DNA of 64,000 nt, taken from CAVWXT01 sp963759115 (GTDB lineage Bacteria; Planctomycetota; Planctomycetia; Pirellulales; Thermoguttaceae). Position 1 is the first letter of the stretch, and every line of letters begins with the position of its first letter. The translations under genes were made by a program, and so were the position numbers. The notes beneath the pieces are model-generated. The model was not told where the DNA came from, made no database searches, and saw nothing but the letters and a program-made list of their open reading frames with translations. Of the stretch, positions 9,067 through 18,241 are shown one piece after another. The stretch is from NCBI GenBank assembly GCA_963759115.1, contig CAVWXT010000005.1, forward strand, positions 186,001 through 250,000, in the 5' to 3' direction.

Positions 9067-9156
9067 GGACCATTTTCATATATGGTAAAATAGTCTTGGG
9101 AGGTTCGCGGTGATTTTTCGATGGAACCAACGCCAAGAACGCAGGAAGGGATAGTC

Positions 9157-9492
9157 ATGCCGATTCGATTTAAGCCAAAAAAACGCACCGCAAAGCCGTA
9201 TCAGGAAATGACGGCCGCCGAGTTGCGCAAGGCGACCGCCGAATTTGATCGAGAGTTTGTGGGTGACACGTTTGGCCCACCGACGCCGGAACAACGGGCG
9301 CAATTTGAGCGGGCAAAGCGGAAACGCGGTCGGCCAAAAGTTGGCATGGGATCGAAAACGATCTCCGTCACGGTGGAGGCTCGGCTATTGGCCAAGACCG
9401 ACCGGCTTGCCAAGAAGCTCCAGGTGCCCCGCGCCGTATTGATCGCCCGCGGACTCGAGGCCGTCGTGGGCGAAGAAGTGGCGATTCGGTAG
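9157..9492 (+). CDS. Small CopG/RHH-like protein
   Basis: 111 residues from ATG 9157, preceded by AGGAAGGG. The first half is basic and acidic (FKPKKRTAKPYQEMTAAEL). The second half (SKTISVTVEARLLAKTDRLAKKLQVPRAVLIARGLEAVV) has the beta-alpha-alpha pattern of ribbon-helix-helix DNA-binding proteins. It resembles an antitoxin or autoregulator, but no toxin lies beside it. It sits between the murC fragment and murC, so it may have arrived with the rearrangement there. Confidence 0.6.
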   Translation: MPIRFKPKKRTAKPYQEMTAAELRKATAEFDREFVGDTFGPPTPEQRAQFERAKRKRGRPKVGMGSKTISVTVEARLLAKTDRLAKKLQVPRAVLIARGLEAVVGEEVAIR

Positions 9493-9625
9493 CGTCTTCT
9501 TGATAGGTAACATGGACGGCGCCAACGAAGACGCCGCGAGGCTACGGGCAGGCCCTACTCTCTTGGCGCTCGCCCCTAACGCGTCCCCGGCTGTCGCCGT
9601 GTCATTCCTGGAGTCTGATCCACGC

Positions 9626-11197
9626 ATGGATGCCCCAACCCTCACCATTCGGGAAAAAACGCTCGGCCGCAACCCTTGCTTAGCTCAAGATTCGCGCCGG
9701 CCACGGCGGGCGCATCTGGTGGGCGTGGCCGGCAGCGGAATGCGGGCGCTGGCCGACGTGCTGAAGGGCTGGGGCTGGCAACTCAGCGGCTCGGATCTGA
9801 ATCTCGACGGCGTCTGCGACTCTGCCGCCGAGAGAGTGCGTTTGTTCCGCGGCCATTCAGCCGAGTATCTCCTTTCCGAGACGGAGCTGGTCGTCTTCAG
9901 CGATGCCGTGCCGGCGGAGAACCCCGAGCTTCGCCGGGCGAAGGAACTGGGAATTCCCGCCATCAGCTACTTTCAGATGCTGGGCCGGGTGAGTGCCGAC
10001 GCACACATTGTGGCCGTAGCCGGCACGCACGGAAAATCGACCACGACGGCCATGGCCGCCCACGTGCTCGTCGAAGCCGGCCTCGATCCCACCGTGTTTT
10101 GCGGGGCGACGCCGCTGGGGGCTAGCTCGGGTGGACGTGCCGGCGGACTGCCAAGTAGCAGGCACACTCCGTGTGCCGTCCGCCTGACTGGCGATCCGTA
10201 CCGAAAACACTGCGGACGGCACACGGAGTGTGCCTGCTACGACGGGCTGATGCTCATCGAGGCCTGCGAATACCGGGCCAACTTCCTGCACCTGCGGCCC
10301 CGGCACGCCGCCATCCTGGGCATCGAACCCGACCATTTCGACTTCTACCATTCGCTCGGGCAACTCGAACAGGCGTTCCGGCAGTTCGCCGAGTTGGTAC
10401 CCGAAGACGGTTTCCTGCTGGTGCGACACGACTGTGCCTCGACCTATCGCGCGACGGCCGGATTGCCGTGCCGAGTAGAATCGTTCGGCCTGTGTGAGGA
10501 TGCCGATTGGTCAGGCCGGGTACTGACCGAGAATCAGGGTCGTTTCAGTTTCGAAATCCGCCGCTTCGGACGGCCGCTGTGCGAGGTGCGCCTAAAGGTT
10601 CCCGGCGGGCACAACGTCCTGAACGCCTTGGCCGCGGCCGCACTCTGCTGGGAAAACGGCGCCGCGGCGGAGCAGATCGCCGCAGGCCTCGAAGGCTTCG
10701 CCGGCCTGCACCGCCGGCTGGAACTGCTGGGAACGTGGCGGGGAGTAACCTTGGTCGACGACTATGCCCATCACCCGACCGAAGTCACGGCCGCGCTGGC
10801 CGCGGTACGCGGCATGTTTCCCTTCTCGCGGGTGTGGTGCATCTTCCAGCCGCACCAGGTCTCTCGAACGAAACGGTTGCTGGACGAGTTGGCCACCAGC
10901 CTGCAAAATGTCGACCGATTGTTGGTGGCCGAGATATTTCGGGCACGGGAAGGCGGTCCCCGGCCAGGGGAGGTGACCGCCGCCGATCTCGCCCGGCGGG
11001 CCAAACTGTTGGGCGTCGAGGTCCTGCCGGGCCACACCAACGACGAAATCGACCGAATCTTGGAGGCCCACCTTGCCCCAGGCGACGTACTGGTTACGCT
11101 AGGGGCAGGCGACGTGTTCAAGCGCCTGCCGGGCAGAACGAACACGGCCAATGTATCCACGAGAAGGGTGACCGATGAGTCTTGTGACCGGTTTTGA
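9626..11197 (+). CDS. murC: UDP-N-acetylmuramate--L-alanine ligase
   Basis: Adds L-alanine to UDP-MurNAc in peptidoglycan synthesis. Order of motifs: glycine-rich VGVAGSGM near residue 37, P-loop GTHGKSTTT near 132, EACEYR near 210, and DDYAHHPTEV near 378. ATG 9626 follows GGAG; an earlier in-frame ATG at 9500 would add 42 residues without family similarity. Between the GG-rich loop and EACEYR, about 28 residues (near 177-205) are encoded entirely by a perfect palindromic repeat, a segment other MurC proteins lack. The frame stays open through it. murB overlaps the 3' end by 23 bp, so the two are translationally linked. Confidence 0.93.
   Translation: MDAPTLTIREKTLGRNPCLAQDSRRPRRAHLVGVAGSGMRALADVLKGWGWQLSGSDLNLDGVCDSAAERVRLFRGHSAEYLLSETELVVFSDAVPAENPELRRAKELGIPAISYFQMLGRVSADAHIVAVAGTHGKSTTTAMAAHVLVEAGLDPTVFCGATPLGASSGGRAGGLPSSRHTPCAVRLTGDPYRKHCGRHTECACYDGLMLIEACEYRANFLHLRPRHAAILGIEPDHFDFYHSLGQLEQAFRQFAELVPEDGFLLVRHDCASTYRATAGLPCRVESFGLCEDADWSGRVLTENQGRFSFEIRRFGRPLCEVRLKVPGGHNVLNALAAAALCWENGAAAEQIAAGLEGFAGLHRRLELLGTWRGVTLVDDYAHHPTEVTAALAAVRGMFPFSRVWCIFQPHQVSRTKRLLDELATSLQNVDRLLVAEIFRAREGGPRPGEVTAADLARRAKLLGVEVLPGHTNDEIDRILEAHLAPGDVLVTLGAGDVFKRLPGRTNTANVSTRRVTDESCDRF
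10155..10240. repeat. Perfect 29-bp inverted repeat inserted in murC
   Basis: The left arm (10155-10183) and right arm (10212-10240) are exact reverse complements, separated by a 28-base loop. Each arm contains GGCACACTCCGTGTGCC, itself partly palindromic. The insertion is in frame and free of stops in murC, adding Arg-, Cys- and His-rich residues. It is a REP/MITE-like element within an essential gene. Confidence 0.9.
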
Positions 11198-12053
11198 GAA
11201 TGTCGTGCGGCAAGGCGAACCGCTGGCCATGCACACCTGGTTTCAGTTGGGCGGTCCGGCCGAGTATTTTGCCGAGCCGGAAACGGTCGAGCAATTGATG
11301 GGCCTGGTGCGGCGGTGCCATGCAGAGGGCGTCGCCATCCGGCTGCTGGGGCAGGGTTCCAACATCCTCGTGCGCGACGAAGGCGTGCCCGGCATGGTGG
11401 TCCACCTTTCCGCCCCGGCGTTCTGCGGGACCCGCATCGAGGGGCACAGAATCATCGCCGGCGGCGGCGCTCTGCTGGGCCGCGCGGTCACGACGGCCGT
11501 CCATCGCGGGCTGGCCGGGCTGGAAACGCTGATCGGTATTCCCGGCACCATCGGCGGCGCACTGCACGGAAACGCCGGCACGCACGGCGGCAACATCGGC
11601 CAATGGACCCTGGAGGCCACCGTGCTTACCGCCAGCGGCGAAGTCTGCCAACGCAGCAGCGACGAGTTGGTCTTCGGCTACCGCCAGAGCAGCCTCGATG
11701 ACCTCGTGATCCTTGAGGCCAGTTGCGAACTGGAGGAAGACAATCCCCGCGAACTCGCCCAACGCATGCAGAAGCAATGGATCGTCAAGAAGGCTTCCCA
11801 GCCGATGGGGCACCAGTGCGCCGGCTGCGTGTTCAAGAATCCCCGTGGCCAGAGCGCCGGCGAGTTGATCGACGACGCGGGCCTGAAGGGTACGCGGATC
11901 GGCGGCGCCGTGGTCAGCGACCGCCACGCGAACTTCATCATTGCCGAGCCCGAGTGTACGGCCCAAGACGTGCTCCGCTTGATCGAACTGGTCCGCGGCC
12001 AGGTCCGCGACCGGATGGACATCGAATTGGAGATGGAACTGGAAGTCTGGTAG
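11175..12053 (+). CDS. murB: UDP-N-acetylenolpyruvoylglucosamine reductase
   Basis: FAD enzyme that reduces UDP-GlcNAc-enolpyruvate to UDP-MurNAc, feeding MurC. The 292-residue product has the FAD-binding run GQGSNILVRDEGVPG, the IPGTIGGALHGNAG block, GYRQSS, and the C-terminal substrate block AGCVFKNP...SAGELIDDAGLKG. The SDRHANFI ending is typical of MurB. The start overlaps the end of murC by 23 bp, a common murC-murB arrangement. Intact. Confidence 0.96.
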   Translation: MSLVTGFENVVRQGEPLAMHTWFQLGGPAEYFAEPETVEQLMGLVRRCHAEGVAIRLLGQGSNILVRDEGVPGMVVHLSAPAFCGTRIEGHRIIAGGGALLGRAVTTAVHRGLAGLETLIGIPGTIGGALHGNAGTHGGNIGQWTLEATVLTASGEVCQRSSDELVFGYRQSSLDDLVILEASCELEEDNPRELAQRMQKQWIVKKASQPMGHQCAGCVFKNPRGQSAGELIDDAGLKGTRIGGAVVSDRHANFIIAEPECTAQDVLRLIELVRGQVRDRMDIELEMELEVW

Positions 12054-12444
12054 CGGCAGGCGCATTGGGCAAGTCCGCCGCCGAAACGCTCTGTTGTCCG
12101 GGCCAGACGCCCTGTGCGTTGGCGGCAATTCGGTTTTCTTCCCATCGCCCCTCTGTAGAAGCGGCATCCTGCCGCTTCATGCTCATTCCAAGAACAGCGG
12201 ACTCGTCCCGAGATAACGCGACAAGATGCCGCGTCGATATTGGGCCGTGAACGGTCACTTGCGATTTCCCCGCTGGGGCCGCTGTGATAGCCACGGATGA
12301 GTGAAAATGCGTAGTATCGGCAAACCCTGCCGATTTATTCGACTTTAACGGAAGTTCCGACCAGGAAGACTCCGATAGATATGCCATCTACGACTTGGCC
12401 GCGGAGAATCCGTGGGGATACCCCCTCGATCGGAGGATGCAGCG
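12054..12444. other. Intergenic spacer with a small hairpin
   Basis: 391 bp without a convincing gene. At 12158-12178 there is a perfect 9-bp stem with a 3-base loop (GAAGCGGCA, TCC, TGCCGCTTC), not followed by a T-run, so it is more likely a REP-like repeat than a terminator. The last part (12390-12444) holds the leader of the next gene with a GGAGGA ribosome site at 12432-12437. Confidence 0.6.
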
Positions 12445-13745
12445 ATGAGACGGACGAAGACCTGGTTTGCCGGGATGTTGCTTGGCAGCGTGGCCCTGGG
12501 GGTTATGTGCGACAACCTGTTCGCACAGGCTTGGCAACCGAAGTGGACCAGTGACAACGGCCCAAGCAGCGAGGCCTCGGCCGACTGGCAGCAGCGAGTG
12601 CTCAAGCAATCGCAGCCGGCCCAGCAGAACGTCTATCAGCAGGTGCCAGCCGATTCGTATCGGGTCGCCCAACGACCGTCGCCCGACCGCGGCTCGTATG
12701 CAGCGGTGGCCGGGGCGGAGATGCCTGGCGCGCCAAGCCGGCAGCGGGCCAATTGGGTCAGCGGCGGCGAGGAGGTCATCGAGCCCGGCGCCGTGTCGTT
12801 CGATCCCGTGGCTTCCGAGGGAGTCTTCGCCGGCAACGGCCGGTGTGCCGCATGTGGCGGTGTTGGCGGCTGCGACCAATGCGGCGAGGCAGCCTGCGAC
12901 GACGGTTGCGACTTCGGCTGGGAGGTTTTCGATGGTCGGTGCGGCTCGTGGCTGCGCGGCCTCTCGGTCTTCGCCGGCGCCGATGGCTTCAAAGGGCCGC
13001 TCGACCGCGGCACGAATGGAAGCTTCGGTTTGAACGAGGGCCTCAATCTTGCCAGGCCGCTGGGGGACCCCTGGGGCTGCGGCTATCAAATTGGCGCCAA
13101 CTTCGTCCAGAGCAATTTTTCGGCGCGCCGACTCTCACCGTTTCAGACCCGGAAGGTGGCGTCCTAAACATCCGTGCTCCGATGCGGAGGCAATACTTCG
13201 CCACGGCGGGGCTCTTCCGACGTGCCGATGCCTGTGGCGGCTTTCAGTTTGGCGTCGCCTATGACTACCTGCACGACATCTATTACCAGTCCGCCGACCT
13301 GCAGCAAATCCGCAGCCAAACCGGCTATGTGATCGACGACGTCTACGAGGTCGGCTACTACGGCGCCTATGGCGTGGGAACGGACCGAGTGTTCGACGGC
13401 AAACTGGACCCCACCGACATGTTCGTCCTATTCGTGCGTCGCAATTTTGAGAACGGCGGCGACGGGCGGCTCTGGGGCGGCGCCACCGGCAACGGCGACG
13501 GCTTGCTGGGCGTCGACCTGTGGGTTCCGCTAGGAAAGGGCTTCGCCTTGGAGAATCGGGTCAACTACATGATCCCCAAGGAAGGCCGCGGCGATGTCGC
13601 CCGAACCCGCGAATCCTGGGGCCTGGTGGCCCAGTTGGTCTGGTACCCCGGCCAGAACGCCCGCTGCCAACAGAAGAACCCCTACCGCCCGCTGTTCAAC
13701 GTGGCCGACAACTCGCTGTTCATGGTCGACCGCTTGGCACACTAA
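12445..13745 (+). CDS. Secreted outer-membrane-barrel-like protein, frameshifted
   Basis: ATG 12445 follows GGAGGA. Residues 1-28 form a signal peptide (WFAGMLLGSVALGVMC then FAQA). A Gln/Pro-rich region follows, then a cysteine cluster near residues 130-156 (CAACGGVGGCDQCG, then CDDGCDFGW). The rest is rich in aromatic and Gly residues with alternating strands, like a surface beta-barrel (possibly the planctomycete DUF6666-type family; this name is from memory). The frame is lost near 13125 and resumes one frame over at APTLTVSD; restoring one G in the TCGGCGCG stretch reconnects them. The C-terminus includes ENRVNYMIPKEGRGD and GLVAQLVWYPG. Function unknown; cell-envelope location is inferred. 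Confidence 0.7.
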
Positions 13746-13762
13746 CCGGGCTCGGGAACCGC

Positions 13763-13835
13763 GTGACGGGGTGACAAGGTGACAAGGTGACAAGGTGACT
13801 TGGTGGCTTCACCCCGTCACCCTGTCACCTTGTCA
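13763..13835. repeat. GGTGACAA tandem repeat with inverted partner
   Basis: Four GGTGAC units spaced 8-9 bp apart (13763-13799) face their own complement (CACCCCGTCACCCTGTCACC, 13810-13829). The unit can fold into a long stem. It lies between two genes and resembles repeat families scattered in planctomycete spacers. Confidence 0.7.
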
Positions 13836-13920
13836 TTATTGCCACCCCTTCCCCTCGCTGCTTGCTGCGTCTAGGATCGAGTGCGGCTGCTCCCTGCCTA
13901 TTGCTCGCCTTGTTTGCCGC

Positions 13921-15927
13921 ATGGACCTGAACCCCGCCCAGTACGACGCTGTCAACACGCTCTCCGGGCCATTGCTCGTGCTGGCGGGGGCGGGAACCGG
14001 CAAGACGCGGGTGGTTACCTACCGCATCGCCGAGTTGATCCGCAACCGCGTCCGGCCGGAACGCATCCTGGCGGTCACCTTCACCAACAAGGCGGCCGAC
14101 GAGATGCAACAGCGGGCCGCCGCGCTGCTGGGCAAGACGCTCAAGGAGCGGCCGGAAATCTCCACGTTCCACTCGCTGTGCGTCCGCATCCTCCGCCGCC
14201 ACATCCGCCAGCTTGGCTATCCCGCCGGCTTTGCCATCTACGACCGGGGCGATCAGGAGGGGGTCGCCCGCACGGCTCTGCGAGAAATCAAGGTGGCCGA
14301 CGGGTTGCTCCGGCCCGGCGACCTGCTCTACTTCATCGGCCGGTGGAAGTCGGCTTCGGTTCGGCCGGAACAGGCGGCCGCGCTGGCTGAGACCGACAAG
14401 GAGCATTTGGCCGCCGCGGCCTATCGCCGCTACCAGAACGCGCTGAAGGCCGCCGGCGCCGTCGATTTCGACGACCTGCTGCTCTGCACCGAGGAACTCT
14501 TCGCCAGGTTTCCCAAGACCCGGCAGGCCGAGGCCGGCCGCTTCGATCACCTGCTGGTGGATGAGTACCAGGATACCAACGCCAGCCAGTACCGAATCGT
14601 CAAGGGCCTGGCGGCCGGACACCGCAACCTGTGCGTCGTGGGCGACGACGACCAGTCGATCTACGGTTGGCGAGGCGCCGAAGTGGCGCACATCCTGCGA
14701 TTCAAGAACGATTGGCCCGAGGCCAAGGTCGTGCGGCTGGAAGTCAACTACCGCTCCACCCGCGAAATCCTCGAATGGTCGAACCGGCTGATCGCCTTCA
14801 ACAAGCTCCGGCACGCCAAGGTTCTGCGGGCGACGTGCAGCGGCGAGCCGCCGCGGATCTTGCAGTTGGAAGACGAAATCAAGGAAGCCAAGGCCGTTGT
14901 CGGCGAAATCGAGGCGCGGATCGCCCAGCACAAACGGCGGCCGCGCGACTTCGCCATCCTCTGCCGCACCAACGAACAGCCGCGGTCGTTCGAGGCCGAA
15001 CTCCGCCAGGCCAAGATTCCCTACGTGCTCTGGGCGGAATGTCGTTCTACGATCGCAAGGAAGTCCGCGACATCCTGGCATACTTGAAACTGCTGGTAAA
15101 CCCGTCCGACGAAATATCGCTGCTGCGGATCATCAACGTGCCGGCCCGCGGCATCAGCCAGACCACCGTGAAGCGGCTGCTGGAAGAGGCGATCCGGCGC
15201 GGCAAACCGATGTGGGAGATGCTGCTCGCACGCGGCCCAGCTCGGCGGGCTGCCGGCGGCGGCCGTGCAGGCGGTCGAGCGGTTTCGCGCGATGATCGAG
15301 CGGTTCCGCCGGCAGATGAAGGCGAGCCCCGTGGAAACGGTCAAGACCCTGATCCGCGAGGTGGCGTACAAGAACGAGTTGACGCGGTTGTACCCGGACG
15401 CGGGCGACCAGGAGACGCGTTGGGCGGCGGTGGAAGAGGTCGTCAACGCCGTGGCCGGCTATGCCCAGCGGGCGTCGGAGCCCACGCTGGCCGGCTTCCT
15501 GCAAGAGGTCGCCTTGACCGGCAATGAGGCTGAACAAGACAAGGAGTCGAAGCTCGAGCGCGACGCCGTGGCGCTGATGACCCTGCACGCCGCGAAGGGG
15601 CTGGAGTTCCCCGAGGTCTACATGGTGGGCATGGAGGAGGGATTCTTGCCGCACCACCGCAGCATCGCCGATCCCGGCGCGGCCGTGGATGAAGAGCGGC
15701 GATTGTGTTACGTGGGCGTTACGCGGGCGCAACGCCGCCTGACGCTCACCCTGGCGCTGAACCGCCGCACGTGGGGCAAAAGCCGTCCCACGCTGCCCAG
15801 CCGCTTCCTTTATGAACTGACCGGCCGGGCCGACAACCCGAACTACCTTGCCGCCAAGCAAGGGCAGAAACATTCCGCACAGCAATTCTGCGGAACGCGG
15901 CGACGGCAATCATCGCGTGAAGCGTAG
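13921..15927 (+). CDS. pcrA: UvrD/PcrA-type DNA helicase, two frameshifts
   Basis: Superfamily 1A 3'-5' helicase involved in repair and in clearing replication or recombination intermediates. Motifs in order: I (AGAGTGKT), Ia, II (LLVDEYQDTN), III (DDDQSIYGWRGAE), IV (LEVNYRS), V (MTLHAAKGLEFPEV) and VI (EERRLCYVGVTRAQRRL). The frame breaks near 15040 (expected VGGMSFYDRKEV follows in the next frame) and shifts back near 15235. Each is explained by a missing base, and the motif series is complete, so the gene is probably functional and the breaks are consensus errors. Total about 660 residues, slightly short for UvrD. pcrA is the closest symbol; uvrD is an alternative. Confidence 0.85.
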
Positions 15928-16116
15928 GATTGCGGTTGCCGGTGGCGACCACCGGCCCGGCGCGACAACGCGTCCAGTCGCACAAATTCGCAAATTCTCT
16001 TTCCCCCCTTTTTATCTTGATTCCTTCCGCGCCCGACGATACAGTAACAGTAGTCTAATGACAGACTAACGACGTTCTAACAAAACGCTAACATCGACCG
16101 GTCGCGGGGAGAGGCG

Positions 16117-16824
16117 ATGACCAAGTTGCGCGCCGCGGCAGTGGCTCTCGAAGAACCGGCAAGATGGCTGTTGGGCCGGGCAGCAGTCATCGAAGGCAGG
16201 ATCGGCCGTCTGCTGGCCGAGCAAGGCCGGATTGCCGCGAGCGATCTGCGGAATATACCCCGTTACGTGTTGCACACGCTGGCCGGGGTATTGGTGGTCT
16301 GCGGCCTGCTGAGTCTTTGGGAAGCCCGCGGCGACGGCAAGCTGCCGAACATGTCTCCCTTGGCGGGGCTCGATCCATACTGCCTCTCGTCGGTCAGTTG
16401 CATTGCCGAAAGGACCACTGCGGAAGACCGCTGGAACGGCTTGGCCCCGGCCTTGGCGATTCTTGACCGGGTGAATCCGGCGGTCGCCGAATGGGTGCGC
16501 GAGAAGCACGACCGCGGTGCTCTGCTCTTCCGCGATGACTACCGGGCCAAGGGCGAGCAAACCAGCGCCATGGCCAAGTACGACATGTTTCGCAATCGAC
16601 TCGTCGTGAACCGCGAACTGTTCTGCGAAAACGACGGCACGATCGCCGTGATTCTCTGTCATGAATACCGGCACTCGCGGCAGAATCTCGGAAAGGTGTG
16701 TCACTACGCGCTGTCGTGCCTGTTCGCGAAGGAAGGCGATCTTTCGATCATCGAGAACGACGCCGTGATCTACGAACAAGAGGCGCGGGGCGATCTTTGG
16801 CGCCGACACGTCGCGTCAGAATGA
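16117..16824 (+). CDS. Membrane-anchored HExxH putative metallopeptidase
   Basis: 235 residues. A single hydrophobic segment (VLHTLAGVLVVCGLLSLW, about residues 50-67) would anchor it in the cytoplasmic membrane. The soluble C-terminal part contains HEYRH near residue 182, which matches the HExxH zinc-protease motif, followed some 30 residues later by E-rich IENDAVIYEQEARGD that could supply the third zinc ligand (gluzincin-like). I do not recognise a named family. The gene is alone between a helicase and a toxin-antitoxin pair. The spacer upstream (15928-16116) is AT-richer and contains repeated CTAAC words. Confidence 0.6.
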   Translation: MTKLRAAAVALEEPARWLLGRAAVIEGRIGRLLAEQGRIAASDLRNIPRYVLHTLAGVLVVCGLLSLWEARGDGKLPNMSPLAGLDPYCLSSVSCIAERTTAEDRWNGLAPALAILDRVNPAVAEWVREKHDRGALLFRDDYRAKGEQTSAMAKYDMFRNRLVVNRELFCENDGTIAVILCHEYRHSRQNLGKVCHYALSCLFAKEGDLSIIENDAVIYEQEARGDLWRRHVASE

Positions 16825-17020
16825 ACTGGCTGCTTGGGAACGGCACGTCCGACTACAGAATCAAAGCAGCAGGCACTAGCGGCGAGCCTGATGGAAGGCT
16901 TGCCCCTTCCAAGCGTCGCCCGGCGGCCCCTACTGGTTGTTTTCAGGTGCGACGTGATAGAATGCGATGATGGGACTGCAGGGATGTCGCCTTTCGCATT
17001 TCCGCACTTGCAGGGGGCAC

Positions 17021-17048
17021 TTGACTGTATTGCGTTCTGCAGTACAAT
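17021..17048 (+). promoter_or_regulatory. Sigma70-type promoter of the DUF1778/GNAT operon
   Basis: TTGACT at 17021-17026 and TACAAT at 17043-17048 with a 16-bp spacer form a near-consensus promoter, unusual in this GC-rich window. A TGTA...TACA inverted pair spans the spacer and -10 region and could be an operator for the RHH antitoxin. The downstream leader carries AGGAGG before ATG 17085. Confidence 0.65.
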
Positions 17049-17084
17049 TAGAGAACGGGCCGAGAAGAAGAGGAGGTCCTCGAA

Positions 17085-17390
17085 ATGCGTCAATCCCATT
17101 CATCCAGAAAAGTCCAGGCGGCCGCAACCGTTAGCCCCCTGATGGTCCGTCTCGACCATGAAAGCAAGCAGTGTTTGGCGGAAGCGGCCAATTTGCGGCA
17201 CGTCAGCGTCAGCGATTACGTGCGTGCCGTGACCGTTCCGCAGGCGCGGCGCGAGGTCCGGGCAGCCAGCCAACAGGTCATTGCCCTCACGCCCGACGAA
17301 CAACTGGCGTTCTGGAACGCGCTGCATGAAACGCCGAAGCTGACGCCGGCGCAGCGTCGCCTGGGTGCGGCGATGCGAGGCCAGTCATGA
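17085..17390 (+). CDS. DUF1778 (TacA-like) antitoxin
   Basis: 101 residues. The central part (VSPLMVRLDHESKQCLAEAANLRHVSVSDYVRAV) is the ribbon-helix-helix of the DUF1778/TacA family, and the C-terminal tail (LTPDEQLAFWNALHETPKLTPAQRRLG) is the region that wraps around the acetyltransferase toxin in such systems. An AGGAGG ribosome site and a strong promoter precede it. Its stop overlaps the toxin start (ATGA, 17387-17390). Expected to neutralise the toxin and repress its own operon. Confidence 0.87.
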   Translation: MRQSHSSRKVQAAATVSPLMVRLDHESKQCLAEAANLRHVSVSDYVRAVTVPQARREVRAASQQVIALTPDEQLAFWNALHETPKLTPAQRRLGAAMRGQS

Positions 17391-17911
17391 AGGGTGTCCG
17401 GTTCCCCGCCGGCCTGCGTTTGGAACCGCTCCGCCGTCAACACCCGCGCAGCAGATTCCAGTGCGGTGAGGAAAAGGTCGACAGTTGGCTGGCCACCAAG
17501 GCTCTCCAACACCAAGAGAAACACCTTTCGGTGACAAAGGTGCTGCTCGACGAAAAAGGGGGCATTGCCGGCTACTACACCCTGGCAACGAGTCAGGTCG
17601 ATTTTGGCGACTTGCCTGCCGAAGTGGGCAGGAAGTTGCCTCGCCCCATGTTGCCGGTGGCCGTGCTGGCGTGGCTGGGGGTGAACTCACGGTATCAGGG
17701 GCAGGGCTTGGGGACTCTGCTTCTCGCCCAAGCTCTGCGGGACTGCTGGGAAGCCGGCAAGACGTTTGCCTTCGTCGCCGTGGTTATTGATTGTGTGAAT
17801 GACGCTGCCAAGGCTTTCTACGAGCGTTGGGACTTCCAAGAACTGCCCGGCCGTCCCTACCGGCTGTTTGTGGGCGCGAAACGGTTGGATGCAATGATGG
17901 AAGCTTCATAA
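17387..17911 (+). CDS. GNAT acetyltransferase toxin (TacT-like)
   Basis: 174 residues. TacT-family toxins acetylate charged tRNA amino groups and block translation. The acetyl-CoA loop is seen in VAWLGVNSRYQGQGLGTLLL (Q/R-x-x-G-x-G), with the catalytic-type tyrosine in AAKAFYERWDF. The early FQCGEEKVDSWLATKALQHQ block is typical of GNAT toxins paired with DUF1778. Translationally coupled to the antitoxin by a 4-bp overlap. Intact; no frame damage in the operon. Confidence 0.87.
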   Translation: MKGVRFPAGLRLEPLRRQHPRSRFQCGEEKVDSWLATKALQHQEKHLSVTKVLLDEKGGIAGYYTLATSQVDFGDLPAEVGRKLPRPMLPVAVLAWLGVNSRYQGQGLGTLLLAQALRDCWEAGKTFAFVAVVIDCVNDAAKAFYERWDFQELPGRPYRLFVGAKRLDAMMEAS

Positions 17912-17949
17912 GGCGTTCAAGGTGAAAAGCCACTTTAACCGGGAGCACA

Positions 17950-18141
17950 ATGGCTATGGCGGACCCAAGTGAGAAGCTATCATTGACCCTCCATCTGCCG
18001 GCGGACGTAGCCCGGCGGCTGATGGTGGCAGCCGAAACCCAGAAGCGCTCTGCGGCCGACTTGGCCGCCGATCTGCTCGACCGGTACCTGCCCCGGCCGC
18101 CGACCAGCGGGCCAAAGAAGGGCAATATCCCGTATGCGTAG
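17950..18141 (+). CDS. Small RHH-like protein
   Basis: 63 residues. KLSLTLHLPADVARRLMVAAETQKRSAADLAADLLDRYLP has the strand-helix-helix pattern of a CopG-type DNA-binding domain. ATG 17950 is used; a second in-frame ATG at 17956 is possible. It follows the TacT-like gene by 38 bp and may be an extra regulator, or an orphan antitoxin. No toxin follows. Confidence 0.55.
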   Translation: MAMADPSEKLSLTLHLPADVARRLMVAAETQKRSAADLAADLLDRYLPRPPTSGPKKGNIPYA

Positions 18142-18241
18142 CGGTCGGCGAATGAACGAAATAGCCCAGCGTGGTTCCGGCCGAAAGGGCAACATGTTGG
18201 GGTGGCAGTACAATTGCCACCCCAACGAGGAGGGACCCAAG

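Noticed and set aside
13825..15081. 418-aa minus-strand frame across the helicase
   Set aside because: Antisense of the helicase motifs; shadow.
17021..17048. Phage attachment or integration site near the toxin-antitoxin operon
   Set aside because: No integrase or direct repeats nearby; the sequence is better explained as a promoter with an operator.
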